Shown: positions 17,206 through 26,077 of the stretch, in pieces
How the letters are laid out: the number at the start of each line of letters is the position of its first letter
How positions within the stretch are numbered: position 1 is the stretch's first letter
Source: Luteimonas fraxinea
GTDB taxonomy: Bacteria; Pseudomonadota; Gammaproteobacteria; Xanthomonadales; Xanthomonadaceae
NCBI RefSeq assembly: GCF_021233355.1
Contig: NZ_CP089507.1
Coordinates: 2,108,001-2,172,000, forward strand
Direction: 5' to 3'
Length of the DNA stretch: 64,000 nucleotides
Translations under genes and position numbers: made by a program
The notes under the pieces: model-generated
Database searches by the model: none
Seen by the model: the letters and a program-made list of their open reading frames with translations, nothing else
Told to the model about the DNA's origin: nothing

Positions 17206-17270
17206 ACCGCTTGCAGAGGAGTTTCTACGCTCCTTGGGACCGAGTCTGCAAAGTTCGGGCGGCGAGGTCA
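17176..17270 (-). ncRNA. Putative C4-like antisense RNA
   Basis: Just upstream of the Asp-rich gene, on the same strand, a structured segment ends in its own terminator. Its loop region contains GCTTGCAG (17209-17216) and GTTTCTA (17221-17227) on the plus strand, which are inverted copies of CTGCAAGC (17079-17086) and TAGAAAC (17070-17076) in the gene's leader. A second inverted pair is GGGCGGC (17257-17263) with GCCGCCC (17121-17127). A nested hairpin GCAGA...GGAG / CTCC-TCTGC presents the first element. Two complementary blocks upstream of their target is the layout of phage P1/P4 C4 antisense RNA. The 5' end is not defined. Confidence 0.5.
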
Positions 17271-17594
17271 AGCAGCCAGGTTGCGCGTCTGTGCGTAGGG
17301 AAACTCTTGGGGACGCGGAGTACTACAACGCTTGAACAAACGCGCTCCAGCTAAGAGGTGGTCCCGGCGCCGCACCGAATGCGAGGCTTCCAGGCCGCAC
17401 CACTCGTACAGGGTGTCCTCGGTCTCGGCCGTCCAGCGTTCTCTGGCCATGGCACTGCGAGCCAATCGGCACCCGATGCGAAGCTTTCGAAGCGAAGCGT
17501 GCTCGTAGGCTGACCATCCGCCTCCATCCGTTGATGCAAGCCGGATAAGAATTAACCAACGTTCTGCTGGAACGGAATGCCGGTCCAGGCCCGG
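17271..17594. other. Gene-poor stretch between the C4-like RNA and wecA
   Basis: No recognised gene. A 65-codon minus-strand frame at 17268-17465 (MARSAMARERWTAETEDTLYEWCGLE...) has no ribosome site or known family and is not called. The promoter of the C4-like RNA should lie here, but no clear pair of hexamers was found. No good terminator for the exopolysaccharide operon was seen past the wecA stop. Confidence 0.4.
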
Positions 17595-18710
17595 CTAGGC
17601 GCCAGGTGGCGACGCAGGCGCCACCTTTCGGCCGCTCAGGCGTGCGAGCCGACGCATCACGTGCAGCACGCGTTCCCGGCGGGCGGTGAGGAGGTACCAC
17701 GCAAGGCACATCAACACGTACGCGAGCAGAAGGACCGGATGCGGCACGTCGGCGCGCATCGCACTGCCCGCAGCCAGGCCGCACAACAGGCTGAAGACCA
17801 CCAGCACGAACACCACCTGCGTGTGGCCGAAGCCCGCTTCCAGCATCAGATGGTGAATGTGGTTGCGGTCGGCATGGAAAGGGGATTTGCGTGCGGACAC
17901 ACGGCGCAGCATCACCACCAGCGTGTCCATCACCGGCACGGGCACAAGCCATAGCGCGAGCACCGGATTCACCGGATGCCCCGGGTTCTGGGTCAACCGG
18001 AATGCGAACCACGCGATCACCAGACCGAGGAACGCACTACCGGCATTGCCCATGAACAGCGACGCGCGCTTGCGCCAGGGCAGCCGCAGGTTGAACGCCA
18101 GAAACGCGGCAATCGCGCCCATCAGAATCATCATCCGGTCGGCGATCAGCGCGTTGCCCGCATACAGCGCCGCAGCGGCAAGCATCAGAAGCGCAGCCCA
18201 GACCAGGCTACCCGCAAGCCCGTCGACGCCATCCACCATATTGATGGCATTGATCAAGCCCACCGTCGCGAAGACGGTGAAAGGGACCGAGAGCATGCCC
18301 AGCGACATCGACGACAGCCCCACCGCGGGGCCCAGCTGTTCAACCCGCACATCGCCCACATAGACCATGACGAGCGCGGCGCTGACCTGCGCCAGTACGC
18401 GCCAGGTCCACCGCACGTCGAACAAATCGTCCAGAACCCCGATGACCAGCAGGATCACCGCGGCGCCCAGAAAGCCAACGAAGCCGTCACCAATCTCAGG
18501 GACGAAAACAAGGCCGGCCACCACCACGCCAATGACCATCGCCAGTCCACCCGTGACCGGCGTGGCCACCTCATGATCCTTTCGTCCCTGCGGGTGATCC
18601 AGCAGGTTCAGACGTCTTGCCAGAGGCGTGCACAGCCACAACGTGAGCCACGTCAAAGCCAGTGCGAACAGCGCGCTTGCCCAGTCCAGATGCGTCAAAA
18701 TTTCGATCAT
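17595..18710 (-). CDS. wecA: WecA/MraY-family undecaprenyl-phosphate sugar-1-phosphate transferase
   Basis: A 371-residue polytopic inner-membrane enzyme that starts polysaccharide synthesis by transferring a HexNAc-1-phosphate to undecaprenyl phosphate. Motifs are HPQGRKDHEVATPVTGGLA, the metal-binding GVLDDLFD, INAINMVDGVDGLAGS, FMGNAGSAFLG and the WecA-type ADRNHIHHLML His motif. About eleven hydrophobic helices are apparent. It is the last gene of the exopolysaccharide cluster and the only initiating transferase in it, so the repeat unit probably begins with GlcNAc, GalNAc or a derivative. Confidence 0.93.
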   Translation of the reverse strand: MIEILTHLDWASALFALALTWLTLWLCTPLARRLNLLDHPQGRKDHEVATPVTGGLAMVIGVVVAGLVFVPEIGDGFVGFLGAAVILLVIGVLDDLFDVRWTWRVLAQVSAALVMVYVGDVRVEQLGPAVGLSSMSLGMLSVPFTVFATVGLINAINMVDGVDGLAGSLVWAALLMLAAAALYAGNALIADRMMILMGAIAAFLAFNLRLPWRKRASLFMGNAGSAFLGLVIAWFAFRLTQNPGHPVNPVLALWLVPVPVMDTLVVMLRRVSARKSPFHADRNHIHHLMLEAGFGHTQVVFVLVVFSLLCGLAAGSAMRADVPHPVLLLAYVLMCLAWYLLTARRERVLHVMRRLARLSGRKVAPASPPGA

Positions 18711-18759
18711 TACGGTAGATCCCTTCTAAGACGGATTCTAACCGCTGGTCACACGTTAT

Positions 18760-19257
18760 TTATGGCAGTCGATCTCGGATCTGCTGATCTCGACCAAGCC
18801 CGACCTTCACCTGCGCGATCAACACTGCCAGGCCAAATCCTGTAGTCGCGCCCAGCAGGTTGACCCCGATGTCAGTCAGACGTGGCGTACGGCCTGGTGC
18901 AAGTCCTTGGATCAACTCAGCGACCACCGCGAGTGCAGTTAAAAACGATGCCATCCGCAGGCGGCGACAACGCTGGCACGCAAGGGGAACGAGCAACGCA
19001 ATCCAGGCAAAGGCAAAAAAGTGGATCAGCGCGGGGAGCTCCCAAGGCGTCGAACGGGCAATATTCTCCAGCACCGTCACACGACTTCGGCCGGCAAGCG
19101 CAACGAGCGCGGGTGTCGGTAGTACCAGAGCTGTAGCGACAACTACGATAGACACCGCAAGCGAAATCCGAGCGAAGGCGGCCGGCGCACAGAAAAGCGC
19201 CACGCCAGCGGCGATTCCTGAGACAGCGATGGCCGCGTGCCAACTCGTCATCTGCAT
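18760..19257 (-). CDS. VanZ-like membrane protein
   Basis: A 165-residue protein with four or five hydrophobic segments. The VanZ-type core is LPALIHFFAFAWIALLV (His-containing helix) and AELIQGLAPGRTPRLTDIGVNLLGATTGFGLAV, in which E-x-x-Q and D-x-x-x-N are the family's conserved residues. VanZ-like proteins of this kind are frequent in exopolysaccharide clusters, role unknown. ATG 19257 is used; a second ATG lies two codons inside. Confidence 0.8.
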   Translation of the reverse strand: MQMTSWHAAIAVSGIAAGVALFCAPAAFARISLAVSIVVVATALVLPTPALVALAGRSRVTVLENIARSTPWELPALIHFFAFAWIALLVPLACQRCRRLRMASFLTALAVVAELIQGLAPGRTPRLTDIGVNLLGATTGFGLAVLIAQVKVGLGRDQQIRDRLP

Positions 19258-19309
19258 TCAAGCCTTTTTGCGCACTGTCGAAGCTTCAGGCCGCCCAATC
19301 GAACCGGCG

Positions 19310-20443
19310 TCAGTGGAGCAGCTCGTCGTAGACGGAGATTGTGCGGTCAATGACAAGTCGTTCGTCGAACTCAGCCAGCGCTTTCTGGCGGGCGGCCTCG
19401 CCCATGCGCTTTGTCAACGCACGGTCCACATCCAGAGTCTCGATGGCATCCGCGAGCGCTTCAGCATTGCGAGGCGGAATCATCAGCCCCGTAACGCCGT
19501 CATCGATTGCCTGGCGGCATCCCGGCATATCCGTTGTGATCAACGCAAGCCCACTCGCACTTGCCTCGATCAGGGAGCGGGGTAAACCCTCACCGTAATA
19601 GCTCGGCAGGGCCATGACGTTGCAGCTCCGAAGCAAGTGAGACACGTCATCCACATGCCCCAGCCATTTCACCAATCCGGCGTTGACCCAGCCCTGTACG
19701 GTCTGTTCGTCGACCGAGTCGGGGTTGCCATCGTCCGGCGTCCCAGCAAGCACAAATTCGATCGCGCGACCGCGAGCGCTCAACAATCGAGATGCTTCCA
19801 CGAACTCGAACAGGCCTTTATGGCGCAACAGTCGCGCAACCAGAACCACCCGTATCCGCTGGTCAGCATCTGGTCGATCCGGGCTTTGCGGGTTGAAGCG
19901 TGCGCAATCCACCCCCGAGCTCGGAATCAGCCGAACGGCGGACGCGCTGACCAAGCGTGCGTCTACAAGCTGAGCCACATCATCCGGGTTCTGCAGAATC
20001 AGCCGCGCAGTCCGACCACCCAAGGCAGCGTGCATCAAGCCCCTTACGAGGGGGCGGAGCAAACGGGCTTTCAGATCCGCGCTGGTAAACACATAGCCCA
20101 TGCCCGCCACCGCGTTGACGCGCGCCGGCACCCCTGCAAGGCGTGCGGCGAGAGAACCGTAGATCGCGCACTTGATCGTGAACCCATGCACCAGGTCGGG
20201 GCGCTCCTTGCGGAAAAGGGAGTGCAGCCAAACGAGCAACCTGGCCTCGCGAAAAGGATTGAGGCTACGGCGATCCATCGGGACAGGCAGCCAGCGCAGC
20301 CCAAGCGCCTGCAGCTGCTGCCCATAAGGGCCTGGCGGCGAGATCAGCAGCACGTCATAACCGCGGTCCTTCAACGCAAGCGCCAAGGCGCGACGAAAGT
20401 TATATAGATACCAATCGGTGTTGGCGAACAGAACGATCTTCAT
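19310..20443 (-). CDS. Glycosyltransferase family 4
   Basis: A 377-residue GT-B enzyme. The N-terminal acceptor domain begins MKIVLFANTDWYLYNFRRALA and includes RPDLVHGFTIKCAIYGSLAA and VNAVAGMGYVF. The C-terminal donor domain has VVLVARLLRHKGLFEFVEA, CNVMALPSYYGEGLPRSLIEASASG with the E-x7-E motif, and DGVTGLMIPPRN. The pattern resembles PglA/WbpH-like transferases that extend lipid-linked repeat units. ATG 20443 is preferred over an upstream in-frame start that overlaps the polymerase gene. The sugar donor cannot be told from the sequence. Confidence 0.9.
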   Translation of the reverse strand: MKIVLFANTDWYLYNFRRALALALKDRGYDVLLISPPGPYGQQLQALGLRWLPVPMDRRSLNPFREARLLVWLHSLFRKERPDLVHGFTIKCAIYGSLAARLAGVPARVNAVAGMGYVFTSADLKARLLRPLVRGLMHAALGGRTARLILQNPDDVAQLVDARLVSASAVRLIPSSGVDCARFNPQSPDRPDADQRIRVVLVARLLRHKGLFEFVEASRLLSARGRAIEFVLAGTPDDGNPDSVDEQTVQGWVNAGLVKWLGHVDDVSHLLRSCNVMALPSYYGEGLPRSLIEASASGLALITTDMPGCRQAIDDGVTGLMIPPRNAEALADAIETLDVDRALTKRMGEAARQKALAEFDERLVIDRTISVYDELLH

Positions 20444-20459
20444 GCAGGTAGACGGATGC

Positions 20460-21500
20460 CTAGACAAAGGGGGCGAATCGGTAAGGCAGCCAGTCGCCAG
20501 CGTGTCCGGCGAAATTCAGCCACACGAACTGGACGGCGGCGTAGTAGGCAATGATCGCCAGAACAAACGGGGTGCGTGTTGCAGTGGTGCGGGCGAGGCC
20601 CGGTAACCGGGAGAACACATACATTTGCAACGGAATCATGTAAAGCGCGATCCGATCCACCGCAGTGGATGCGAACGCCAGCATGGGGATGCATGCCAAA
20701 GCGAACAGCGACATCCATATCCAGAGCTTGCGCTCTTCCTCATCGACAACAAGCCGCTTGCGGAACAACAGGAAAAGCACGGCTGGAACTGCGTTCATCA
20801 TGACCCGTACCGCGCCGCCCTCGGACTGTTTCTGATCACCGACATAGGTCTGCCATAGAAAATCGGCGCTGCTTTCGATCAGGAGGAAATAGGTACCGAT
20901 CATTGCAACCACCATGAGTGCTGCGGTCAGCAAGCGGTTTCGGCTGGCGGACAGACCGGCAATTGGGAGCAGAAGCACCGCAGACTTGTGAAACGTCGCA
21001 CCTGCTAGCGCAAAGAACACGAAGCGTTTCAAGCGACCATCTCCAAGTGCGGAGAGTGCAAGCAACGCAAGACCAAGCGCCGCACCTTGGCGGGTATATC
21101 CCATACCAACCACGATCAGCATGTAAGGCACCGCAACCAGCAGCGCCAGCCAAGGCAATGGCTGACGTCTGGAGAACACCACGGTGCCCCACATGAGGCA
21201 AATGGCTGACACGAAGTTCACCCAGGTCTTGTCGCCGCCCAGCTTGCTCACGATCCAGCTGACGCCGTAGTACGCAGGATCCTTGAAGGAGAGCGCCTCC
21301 CTGAAGGACATCGCCGCGACCATGTCGAAGTGGTTGAGATAGGTAAACCAGTCCGAGCCAACTTCGAATCGGAAGCCGATGATCAGTGCGAAGAAGGCGC
21401 CCACGATCACCCAAGCGACCTTCGCCTGCGACGCAGGCAAGCGTCGAGGCGTGAGCAAAGCCAAGGCAGGCAGTAGAAACATGCACCAGTACATGATCAT
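20460..21500 (-). CDS. EpsG-family (Wzy-type) polysaccharide polymerase
   Basis: A 346-residue inner-membrane protein with about ten hydrophobic helices. EpsG-type signatures are IGFRFEVGSDWFTYLNHF after helix 2, PAYYGVSWIVSKLG, MGYTRQGAALGLALLALS (the conserved R-Q-x-x-A) and FFALAGATFHKSAVLLLPIAGL (F-H-x-S). It would join repeat units on the periplasmic side. It overlaps the next upstream gene by 4 bp. A second polymerase/ligase-type protein lies at 31151-32530. Confidence 0.87.
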   Translation of the reverse strand: MIMYWCMFLLPALALLTPRRLPASQAKVAWVIVGAFFALIIGFRFEVGSDWFTYLNHFDMVAAMSFREALSFKDPAYYGVSWIVSKLGGDKTWVNFVSAICLMWGTVVFSRRQPLPWLALLVAVPYMLIVVGMGYTRQGAALGLALLALSALGDGRLKRFVFFALAGATFHKSAVLLLPIAGLSASRNRLLTAALMVVAMIGTYFLLIESSADFLWQTYVGDQKQSEGGAVRVMMNAVPAVLFLLFRKRLVVDEEERKLWIWMSLFALACIPMLAFASTAVDRIALYMIPLQMYVFSRLPGLARTTATRTPFVLAIIAYYAAVQFVWLNFAGHAGDWLPYRFAPFV

Positions 21501-22576
21501 GTGCGGTCACCTTCTCCAACGCTCCGGAGCAGGTCCGCAAGCCGCGGTGCCTGCGCCTGGAGGCTGTAGGTTTCTTCAACCTGTAGACGGCCAACCTGAC
21601 CAAGGCGCCGCCGCAAAGCGGAGTTCTCGGTCAAGCGGGACAGGGCGCTATCCCACTGGTCGTGCGAATCCGCCAGATAGCCGTTGATGTCCTCAACAAC
21701 AATTGTCGAGTTGGCGCCTACAGGAGAGGCGACCACCGGCAAGCCGCAGGCCATGTACTGGATCAGCTTGTACCCACATTTGCCGCGCTCAAACAGCTCA
21801 TCGGGAAGGGGCATCACTCCAATGTCAAAACTGGAGATCATCGCGACTTCCGTATTCTCCTGCCACTCCCATGCCTCGAACGGTGTGCCGAAAAGCTGAT
21901 CCGACCGGGCGCCAATGGCAACGCAACGCACCGGATAACGTTCCCGGAGACGTTCCAGAACCGGAGCCACAAGGCGTAGGTAAGGGGCTGTCGATGGTGT
22001 CCCTATCCAGCCGATGATGATCTCGCCTGCACCCTCTCGTTGCGGAGGAAGCGGGTAGCGGTCCAAATCGATCACAGTGGGCAGCCACTCCACACGCCGG
22101 GCGCCGGCAGAAAGCGCACGATCTGCCAAGTAACTGTTGCCGACCAACACCAAATCTGCGCGGCGCATGACCGCATCTATCTTCCGCCCGAAGATCCTTC
22201 GAACAAGCCGCGAACGGTGCTGGTCGTATCTGTGGAACACCGCATCGTCATAGTCGACCACAAGCCGCGTTTCTGCAGGAAGTAACGAAAGCTCGATAGA
22301 ATCCGGCAGCCAAGGAAGCAGCTCTTTCTCGGTCCAGACCACGTCGTATGAGCCAGCGCGCATGATCTGCCGAAGTCTCGAGGCATAGCCGCGCGCCACG
22401 CCTAACCTTGAAATGCGCCCGCGATAGAGGCCAGTGATATACGCATCATCCAACAGCGGCCGGACATCGAGTTCGATGCTGTTGTCCTGCAACGCCGGAA
22501 TGAACTGAAGCGTGCGTAGCCGACTGCTGGCGCCCAGCCGGTCGTACTTCGGCAGCGCGAGAACTCGTGTGCTCAT
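21497..22576 (-). CDS. GT-B fold glycosyltransferase
   Basis: A 359-residue glycosyltransferase. The N-terminal domain opens VLALPKYDRLGASSRLRTLQFIPAL and holds YDVVWTEKELLPWLP and VDYDDAVFHRY. The donor domain contains IIIGWIGTPSTAPYL, FDIGVMPLPDELFERGKCGYKLIQYMACGLPVVASPVGAN (a degenerate E-x7-E site with Lys) and DINGYLAD. This variant is common in Wzx/Wzy clusters. Both ends overlap neighbours by 4 bp, indicating coupled translation. Confidence 0.87.
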   Translation of the reverse strand: MSTRVLALPKYDRLGASSRLRTLQFIPALQDNSIELDVRPLLDDAYITGLYRGRISRLGVARGYASRLRQIMRAGSYDVVWTEKELLPWLPDSIELSLLPAETRLVVDYDDAVFHRYDQHRSRLVRRIFGRKIDAVMRRADLVLVGNSYLADRALSAGARRVEWLPTVIDLDRYPLPPQREGAGEIIIGWIGTPSTAPYLRLVAPVLERLRERYPVRCVAIGARSDQLFGTPFEAWEWQENTEVAMISSFDIGVMPLPDELFERGKCGYKLIQYMACGLPVVASPVGANSTIVVEDINGYLADSHDQWDSALSRLTENSALRRRLGQVGRLQVEETYSLQAQAPRLADLLRSVGEGDRT

Positions 22577-23787
22577 GCCGCTCGGGACCCGTCATGACCT
22601 GACAGCGAGCGATAAACGGCGCGGTACCGCGACACGCCTTCATCAAGGGAGAAATTCTTCCCTGCGGCTGCCACGCAACGATCGCGCACGTCGGGATCAT
22701 CTACAAGCGCGAGGATGCGCTCGACGCCGTGCCGGATAGCAGCGACGTCGAAGACGCCAATAGCAACCCCGACACGTTCGCCTTCAAGGACGTCAGCCAT
22801 GTCGCCAACGCCTGAGTTGCCAAGGCAAGGAATTCCACATCCCAGAAACTCGCCAAGTTTAGTGGGCGCGGACGCCTGCTTTGAGAACGCGGGCTTGATA
22901 AAAAACACACCGGCATGCATGCGCGCCATCTGCGCAGGTACGCTGGCGTGGTCGGCGGGACGCAGCTCAACGCGATCCATTGGCACTTGTCCGGCAGCAA
23001 GCCGCTCACGGATGTAGTCGTGCTCGTTGCGGTTGATGATCAGGAACCGTGCATCTGGTTTCAACTTCAGCAGTTCGACAAAGCTGGTCACCACGTTGTC
23101 GAAGAGATACCAGGTGCCGGCTGAGCCTACATAGCCGAGCACAAAATTACCCTGGGGGGGCGACGTGGGTACAAACTTGGCCAAGTCGGCGCACGTGGGA
23201 ATCACCGTGACCGGTGGCATTGCACCCTTCAGGTAGTTGAAGCGCTCCATCTCACGTACCGCGGCGTGGGTCAGTGAGACCACATGGTCAGCGCGCAGCA
23301 GGAACCTGCGCTCGAACCACTTCGCCAGTCGATACATGCGGCCGTTGCGAGGCCACAATCCGCCGTCTACACGTTCATCGGCCCAGAATCCACGCATGTC
23401 AAAGACGTACTTGATCTTGGTAACCCGCTTAATCACCAAAGCCATTGCAGATGAAACGTAGCTACGCGCATGCACAACGCTTAAGCCATGTCGACGCACT
23501 AGTTTCAGGCCAAGCATCGAGCCCTGGATGATGTCCCACGCGGTAGCCAAGGCAGAAAACCGCTTGTGGTAGCTGAGACGATGCCAATGAATGCCTGCCG
23601 CCTGCATGCGATGACCGACAGCTTTCAGCTCGTCCGCACGATCCAGATCCTCGGCCCTTTCAAAGCTTACCAAGTGGATGGTAAAGCTTGATGCAAGTCG
23701 CTCTTGATAAGCGAGCACCTGGGACTGACCTAGTGGCTCCAGCATGCCGCTGTATGAAATATATAAGATCCCCGGTGTCATTATCAC
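22573..23787 (-). CDS. Glycosyltransferase family 4
   Basis: A 404-residue GT-B enzyme beginning PGILYISYSGMLEPLGQSQVLAYQERLA, a start typical of exopolysaccharide transferases that bind long acceptors. It also contains VVHARSYVSSAMALVIKRVTKIKYVFDMRGFWADERVDGG, DHVVSLTHAA, VTVIPTCADLAKF, LGYVGSAGTWYLFDNVV, and the donor-site FFIKPAFSKQASAPTKLGEFLGCGIPCLGN, in which the classic E-x7-E appears as K-x6-E. Overlaps of 4 bp link it to both neighbours. Confidence 0.87.
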   Translation of the reverse strand: MIMTPGILYISYSGMLEPLGQSQVLAYQERLASSFTIHLVSFERAEDLDRADELKAVGHRMQAAGIHWHRLSYHKRFSALATAWDIIQGSMLGLKLVRRHGLSVVHARSYVSSAMALVIKRVTKIKYVFDMRGFWADERVDGGLWPRNGRMYRLAKWFERRFLLRADHVVSLTHAAVREMERFNYLKGAMPPVTVIPTCADLAKFVPTSPPQGNFVLGYVGSAGTWYLFDNVVTSFVELLKLKPDARFLIINRNEHDYIRERLAAGQVPMDRVELRPADHASVPAQMARMHAGVFFIKPAFSKQASAPTKLGEFLGCGIPCLGNSGVGDMADVLEGERVGVAIGVFDVAAIRHGVERILALVDDPDVRDRCVAAAGKNFSLDEGVSRYRAVYRSLSGHDGSRAA

Positions 23788-24896
23788 GTCATCGATCGCT
23801 TGCTGGTAAGCATCAAACTAAGGTATTCCCGGGAAATCTTATCCAAAGAAAAATCACGCGCTCTGGATTTTAGGAGCTCGCGATCAGGCTTCTCTTGGAG
23901 GGCTGCAACTAGTGAATCTGAGAGCGCGGCTGCGTTTCCAACCGGCACGAGGCGCCCATATTTGCCATCGCAAAGAATCTCATGCGGCCCCGAAGGACAG
24001 TCTGTGCTTACTACGGGAAGACCTTGCTCCAACGCCTCGACAATTACATTGCCGAATCCCTCATAATCAGACGCAAGTGCAAACAGGCTTGCAGCTCGGT
24101 ACCAAGGCCCAGGGTCAGTCACGAACCCGGGGAGCAGTACGCGATCTTGAAGCCCCAAACTTGTTGCCAACTGCTCTAAAGCGGCGCGTTCGTTCCCCTC
24201 ACCAAGTATGCAGAGCGTTACGCGGAAATGGCTGGGAATTTCAGAAAATGCGCGGATCAGCAAATCGAAACGTTTAACACGTTTTAAAGTTCCAACAGAA
24301 ATTATCACCGGACCCGGGGCGCCAGCCAATAGATCTGGAGTCTGCTCGCCGACTCCAAGGCTTACCCCCAAGGCGGCCGGGTTGTAAATGACCCTGAAAT
24401 TGCTCCGGGGCAGGCCGGACAATGAGGCAAGATCATCAGCTACGCCTCTGGAAACGCCAATTCGCTGGTTAGCTAGTGGATATGCAAGTCGCATGCTAAG
24501 CCGCAACGCAATGTTGTGCATTCTTCCACGATCCTTGAAAGCGATGGACAGTGGAGAGTGTTCGCTTACAACCACCTGCCCTTTAAAACCAGCAATGCGT
24601 GCGGCGACGGGCACAATCACTGTCAGCGGCCACATGGCGGCGAGTATTACATCAGCTCTACTATTACGTAGATATCTGGCCAAGGGGAGAAGAGCAGAGC
24701 GCATGCGTGCTGCTCCCAAGTCGGTCACTTTGACGTCCGGCGGAAGATCAGAGATCAGTTCGCCCTCGTTGCGGCATAGAACAAACTCAACCGAGACGCC
24801 TTCGCGCCCCCATGCTTTGGCGAGGTTCACGTGTAGCTTCTCCGCGCCACCGGGACGCAAGTCAGGCAGCACCACTACCACCGTCGCACTACGCAA
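23784..24896 (-). CDS. Glycosyltransferase family 4
   Basis: A 370-residue GT4 enzyme. It starts VVVVLPDLRPGGAEKLHVNLAKAW (G-G-A-E acceptor-loop motif). The donor domain shows IISVGTLKRVKRFDLLIRAFSEI, LCILGEGNERAALEQLATSLGLQDRVLLPGF, SLFALASDYEGFGNVIVEALEQGLPVVSTDCPSGPHEIL with the E-x7-E motif intact, and GRLVPVGNAAAL. It overlaps the pyruvyl transferase gene by 8 bp and the next transferase by 4 bp. Base composition is visibly less GC-rich than in the core genes. Confidence 0.9.
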   Translation of the reverse strand: MRSATVVVVLPDLRPGGAEKLHVNLAKAWGREGVSVEFVLCRNEGELISDLPPDVKVTDLGAARMRSALLPLARYLRNSRADVILAAMWPLTVIVPVAARIAGFKGQVVVSEHSPLSIAFKDRGRMHNIALRLSMRLAYPLANQRIGVSRGVADDLASLSGLPRSNFRVIYNPAALGVSLGVGEQTPDLLAGAPGPVIISVGTLKRVKRFDLLIRAFSEIPSHFRVTLCILGEGNERAALEQLATSLGLQDRVLLPGFVTDPGPWYRAASLFALASDYEGFGNVIVEALEQGLPVVSTDCPSGPHEILCDGKYGRLVPVGNAAALSDSLVAALQEKPDRELLKSRARDFSLDKISREYLSLMLTSKRSMT

Positions 24897-26076
24897 GGGC
24901 GACTCCTTTGTTTACTGCGGAGAGTTGGTTGACGCAATCGCGGCCATCTTTATAGGAAATGCGCGATAGCTCCGAGGGTGCCACTCCAGCCTGACCAGGC
25001 GAAACTAGCGCGCGTGCGATAACCTCAGGATCTCCCTCGCCAATCTCAAATATTCTTCCCGGTAGCGAAATCCTGCTGTAGAACTCATTGACTTTAGTGT
25101 CCCAAGTTGCCGATGCAGGCAGGCCTCCGAGCGCATAGTAAGCAATCGATGCGTGCAGTCGCTGCGCAAGAATTCTCTTCATTGATCGAAGGTCTTCCAA
25201 GAGTTCGTCTGGGCGTGTCGGCTTTCGCAACAGTTCGATATCGAAACCCTTCTCGGCGAGTCGGCTCTGAAGTGAGGCGGCATATTCCATATCTAGCGAG
25301 ACGCCAGTCGAAAATAAAACTGGGCGCTCACGATTAATAACGAGGCGGGTTATGATATCAATCCACCACTCATCGATTCGATGCGTCGAAACTCCAAGTC
25401 TGGCGAGTATAGTTGGCGACATCGGAGCTATGCCAACCAGTGCCGCGCCGGGATCTATCGCTTGCTGGTTGGAAATTCCAGCAATAGCACAGTCTGGCGT
25501 CGCCTCGGCGGACAACGCTATGCTGGGAACTGCCTGGCGCGCAGCACTCATTGAAGCGCTATCGCGGAAGTAGTTTGTGCTCCCGAGATTTCTCAACACG
25601 CAGATTAAAATTCTTCGAGACACGAAAGTGCGTCCGGGCGTTAGCCCAGTACCAAATACCACGACTGGTATTCCTCGCGCTTGAGCCACTTCCGTGAGGT
25701 GGTAAATTCGGTAGAGCATTCGCAGGGTGCCATCAGATAGCAACTGACCGCCACCGACGATAAGCATATCTGCATCGGCGATCGTATTCTCCGAATGCAT
25801 TCGATATGCTTTCCACCTAATAATCTGCTCACAAGTCTCGACCATGTGTCGATAGAGGGTGCTGCTTTGGTATAGAGTCCGGTGCAACGACTTAAAATTA
25901 CCGGCACGTGATATTCTTGCGCCAGAGCGATTATGCAAGTCGACGGTCTTTCTTGTCGGCTCTAAGGGTAGAATCCTAACGTTGCCATGGCTGGAGAAAA
26001 TTGCAGCGTGCCCTTCGCCGATAAGCTGGTCACCCACATTGTCGCTGTCGAACTCTCCGACGATTACAAGTTCCAC
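24889..26076 (-). CDS. Polysaccharide pyruvyl transferase family protein
   Basis: A 395-residue WcaK/CsaB-like enzyme (GT-B fold) that would add pyruvate ketals to the polysaccharide. Signatures are GEFDSDNVGDQLIGEG near the N-terminus, ADADMLIVGGGQLLSDGT, FGTGLTP, VGIAPMSPT, and the C-terminal AQRLHASIAYYALGGLPASATWDTKVNEFYSRI, where RLH is the conserved arginine-histidine site. The start is GTG 26076, directly after the flippase stop. The gene is clearly AT-richer than its neighbours, suggesting transfer. The acceptor sugar is unknown. Confidence 0.87.
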   Translation of the reverse strand: MELVIVGEFDSDNVGDQLIGEGHAAIFSSHGNVRILPLEPTRKTVDLHNRSGARISRAGNFKSLHRTLYQSSTLYRHMVETCEQIIRWKAYRMHSENTIADADMLIVGGGQLLSDGTLRMLYRIYHLTEVAQARGIPVVVFGTGLTPGRTFVSRRILICVLRNLGSTNYFRDSASMSAARQAVPSIALSAEATPDCAIAGISNQQAIDPGAALVGIAPMSPTILARLGVSTHRIDEWWIDIITRLVINRERPVLFSTGVSLDMEYAASLQSRLAEKGFDIELLRKPTRPDELLEDLRSMKRILAQRLHASIAYYALGGLPASATWDTKVNEFYSRISLPGRIFEIGEGDPEVIARALVSPGQAGVAPSELSRISYKDGRDCVNQLSAVNKGVALA

Positions 26077-26077
26077 G

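Noticed and set aside
17268..17465. Small minus-strand gene of 65 codons upstream of the C4-like RNA
   Set aside because: No ribosome site, no recognisable family, and competing frames of similar length on both strands.
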